This document shows, one piece after another, positions 6,722 through 8,039 of a stretch of DNA of 8,039 bases. Below the pieces are notes generated by a model. That model was given only the letters and a program-made list of their open reading frames with translations, was not told where the DNA came from and ran no database searches. Source of the DNA: Candidatus Omnitrophota bacterium (GTDB lineage: Bacteria; Ratteibacteria; UBA8468; B48-G9; JAFGKM01); NCBI GenBank assembly GCA_022704985.1, contig JAKJFI010000037.1:1-8039 (forward strand). Direction: 5' to 3'. Positions within the stretch are counted from its first letter, which is position 1; every line of letters starts with the position of its first letter. A program made the translations under genes and the position numbers.

Positions 6722-8039
6722 CGGCGTCCGTAGGGTTCTCCGCCGGATGGTTTGAGAAAAACAGGGAACTGTCTGCGGTTTTTAATCGTGGCGTATGGTC
6801 ATACATAGAGCAGGCATCGGGTGAAGACGACAGGGGCAGGTGGAAAGAAGCTGATTCTCTTCTGCGCCGCGCCGAAACGAAGATTGACGAAGTGAAACCT
6901 TTCCTGGCGGATTCCTGGCCCAAGGGATGGCCGCAGGATGAGAAGAATACGCTCAGGCTGTTGCAATACGCGACACCTGATGCATACCTGTACAGAATTA
7001 TCGGAGACTACGCCTATTCGCATAAAAGGATGAAAGAGGCTCTGGTGTATTATGAGAAGTACATCCTTCACTCAATAGTCCCGGATACGGATTATATGGC
7101 CAAGACGGCGGATATATATCAAAAGGAGGGGAGACTGCGCGATGCGGGTATAGTCTATGAGAATATTTACAGGGCTATAGAGTCCAGGAATTTTCACGGA
7201 ACAAAGTTATCTCTGAATTACCTCGCAGGCAGGATTAAATATCTCAGTTTGAAACTGAAAAAGCCGAACGTTTTGCCGCTGGATATGTTCTTTGTTGGCA
7301 TACAGGATTACGTCAGAAGCGATATTCAGCAGATGTTCGTAAAAAAGGTGACGGACATGCAAGATTTTTCCGTAGTGCAGCGCAAGGATTTTGACAGAGC
7401 GATGTCGGAGGAGATGCTTGCGAAAGAAGACCTGCAATATCCTGACGAATTATCGAATATCGCCAAGATGTTGAATGCAAATTACATCCTGCGGCCATCC
7501 CTTTCACTGATTGACGAATATTATGTTTTTCACGTCGATGTTTACGACCCGTCGAAAGGGATATGGTTTGAGGATTACGAATATAAAACAGAGTCGCAGC
7601 AATACATCGCGAATCTCATGGACAGGTTTATCTGCGAGTTTCAGGGTAAGCAGATACCTGCGGGTCTTTTCCTGCCGGAAAATAAGTTCCTGTGGGAATA
7701 TGAAACCAACGGTGTCGTAAACGATCTCAAGATTTCTGCGGGAGGCGAAAGGATAATAGCCGGCTGCGATAGCGGAACGGTATATATTTTTAACGGCAGG
7801 GGCGGTGTATTGAGGAAATACGAGATGTCCGAAAAAATAGTGAAAGTAGCTGTTTCGCCCTGCGGCAAATTCTATTCATGGCTTGCTCTTGACGGGAACC
7901 TCTTTTTTGCCAGTGAGAGCGGCAGGGGTATCAGGTGGAGCGATAAACTGGGGAACCATGGGAGGGGCCTGGATATATCAAGAGATGGAAGATTTGTGGT
8001 GGCGGGGATTAGCGACCAGGTTATTTTCAAGGACGGCAA
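6685..8039 (+). CDS. Exported TPR + CsgG/LpoB-like + beta-propeller protein; start unresolved, 3' end outside window
   Basis: The frame is open from 6685 (after TAA 6682-6684) to the right edge: 451 codons. Counting from 6685, residues 3-20 (TVLPVLALYLTASVGFSA) read as a signal peptide with a signal peptidase I site before GWFEKN. About 25-185 is helical with TPR-like repeats (DAYLYRIIGDYAYSHKRMKE; DYMAKTADIYQKEGRLRDA). About 195-320 resembles the CsgG/TolB-N/FlgO/LpoB fold, with FSVVQRKDFDRAMSEE, then LNANYILRPSLSL and VDVYDPSKG. From about 335, WD40/PQQ-like beta-propeller blades begin (LWEYETNGVVNDLKISAGG; GTVYIFNGRGGVLRKYEM). No ATG, GTG or TTG is in frame between 6685 and the mature N-terminus; CTG at 6697 or 6706 are the only near-cognate options, and neither has a ribosome site. 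The likely cause is a rare start or a one-base sequence error. The frame overlaps the preceding gene by up to 37 bp. No lipobox. It may act in the envelope as a sensor or scaffold; the function is not known. Confidence 0.78.

Noticed and set aside
6716..6747. Programmed -1 frameshift joining the HEAT-CBM9 protein to the downstream TPR/CsgG-like protein
   Set aside because: The relative frame fits -1, but no canonical slippery heptamer is present in the overlap, the CBM9-like domain ends naturally before the stop, and the downstream N-terminus looks like a separate signal peptide.

Overview
The window looks like a chromosomal segment from a bacterium with a peptidoglycan wall, probably Gram-negative. 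The last two genes carry export signals and envelope-type domains, and the base composition is close to balanced by eye. Intermixed housekeeping genes (topA, murG, murC, nnrE) and large HEAT-repeat, CBM9-like and beta-propeller proteins suggest a poorly sampled lineage, possibly PVC-related or an Omnitrophota-like candidate phylum. That placement is a guess from gene style and is not demonstrated by the sequence.

Layout: positions 1-826 are the first 275 codons of DNA topoisomerase I (topA) on the minus strand; its 3' part lies outside the window. An 85-bp divergent region (827-911) holds apparent back-to-back promoters. From 912 to the right edge everything lies on the plus strand and is tightly packed: murG (912-1997), murC (1978-3366, 20-bp overlap), a stand-alone NAD(P)H-hydrate epimerase (3420-4094), an exported HEAT-repeat protein with a C-terminal CBM9/DOMON-like domain (4091-6721, 4-bp ATGA overlap), and a right-truncated gene for an exported TPR + CsgG/LpoB-like + beta-propeller protein (open frame 6685-8039). 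Overlaps and short gaps imply one operon. No gene-free stretch exceeds 85 bp. I saw no tRNA, rRNA, CRISPR array, insertion sequence or convincing terminator.

How they work together: MurG makes lipid II from lipid I, and MurC adds L-Ala to UDP-MurNAc, so the head of the operon is a fragment of the division/cell-wall (dcw) cluster. The usual neighbours murB, ddl and ftsQAZ do not follow murC. Instead come a metabolite-repair enzyme and two exported multi-domain scaffold/binding proteins of unknown function, which may form an envelope-associated system. The points most worth checking are this exported pair, the missing conventional start codon of the last gene, and the unusual murG initiation region, where an extended -10 hexamer lies just upstream of the ATG and overlaps an ATG-stop mini-ORF.
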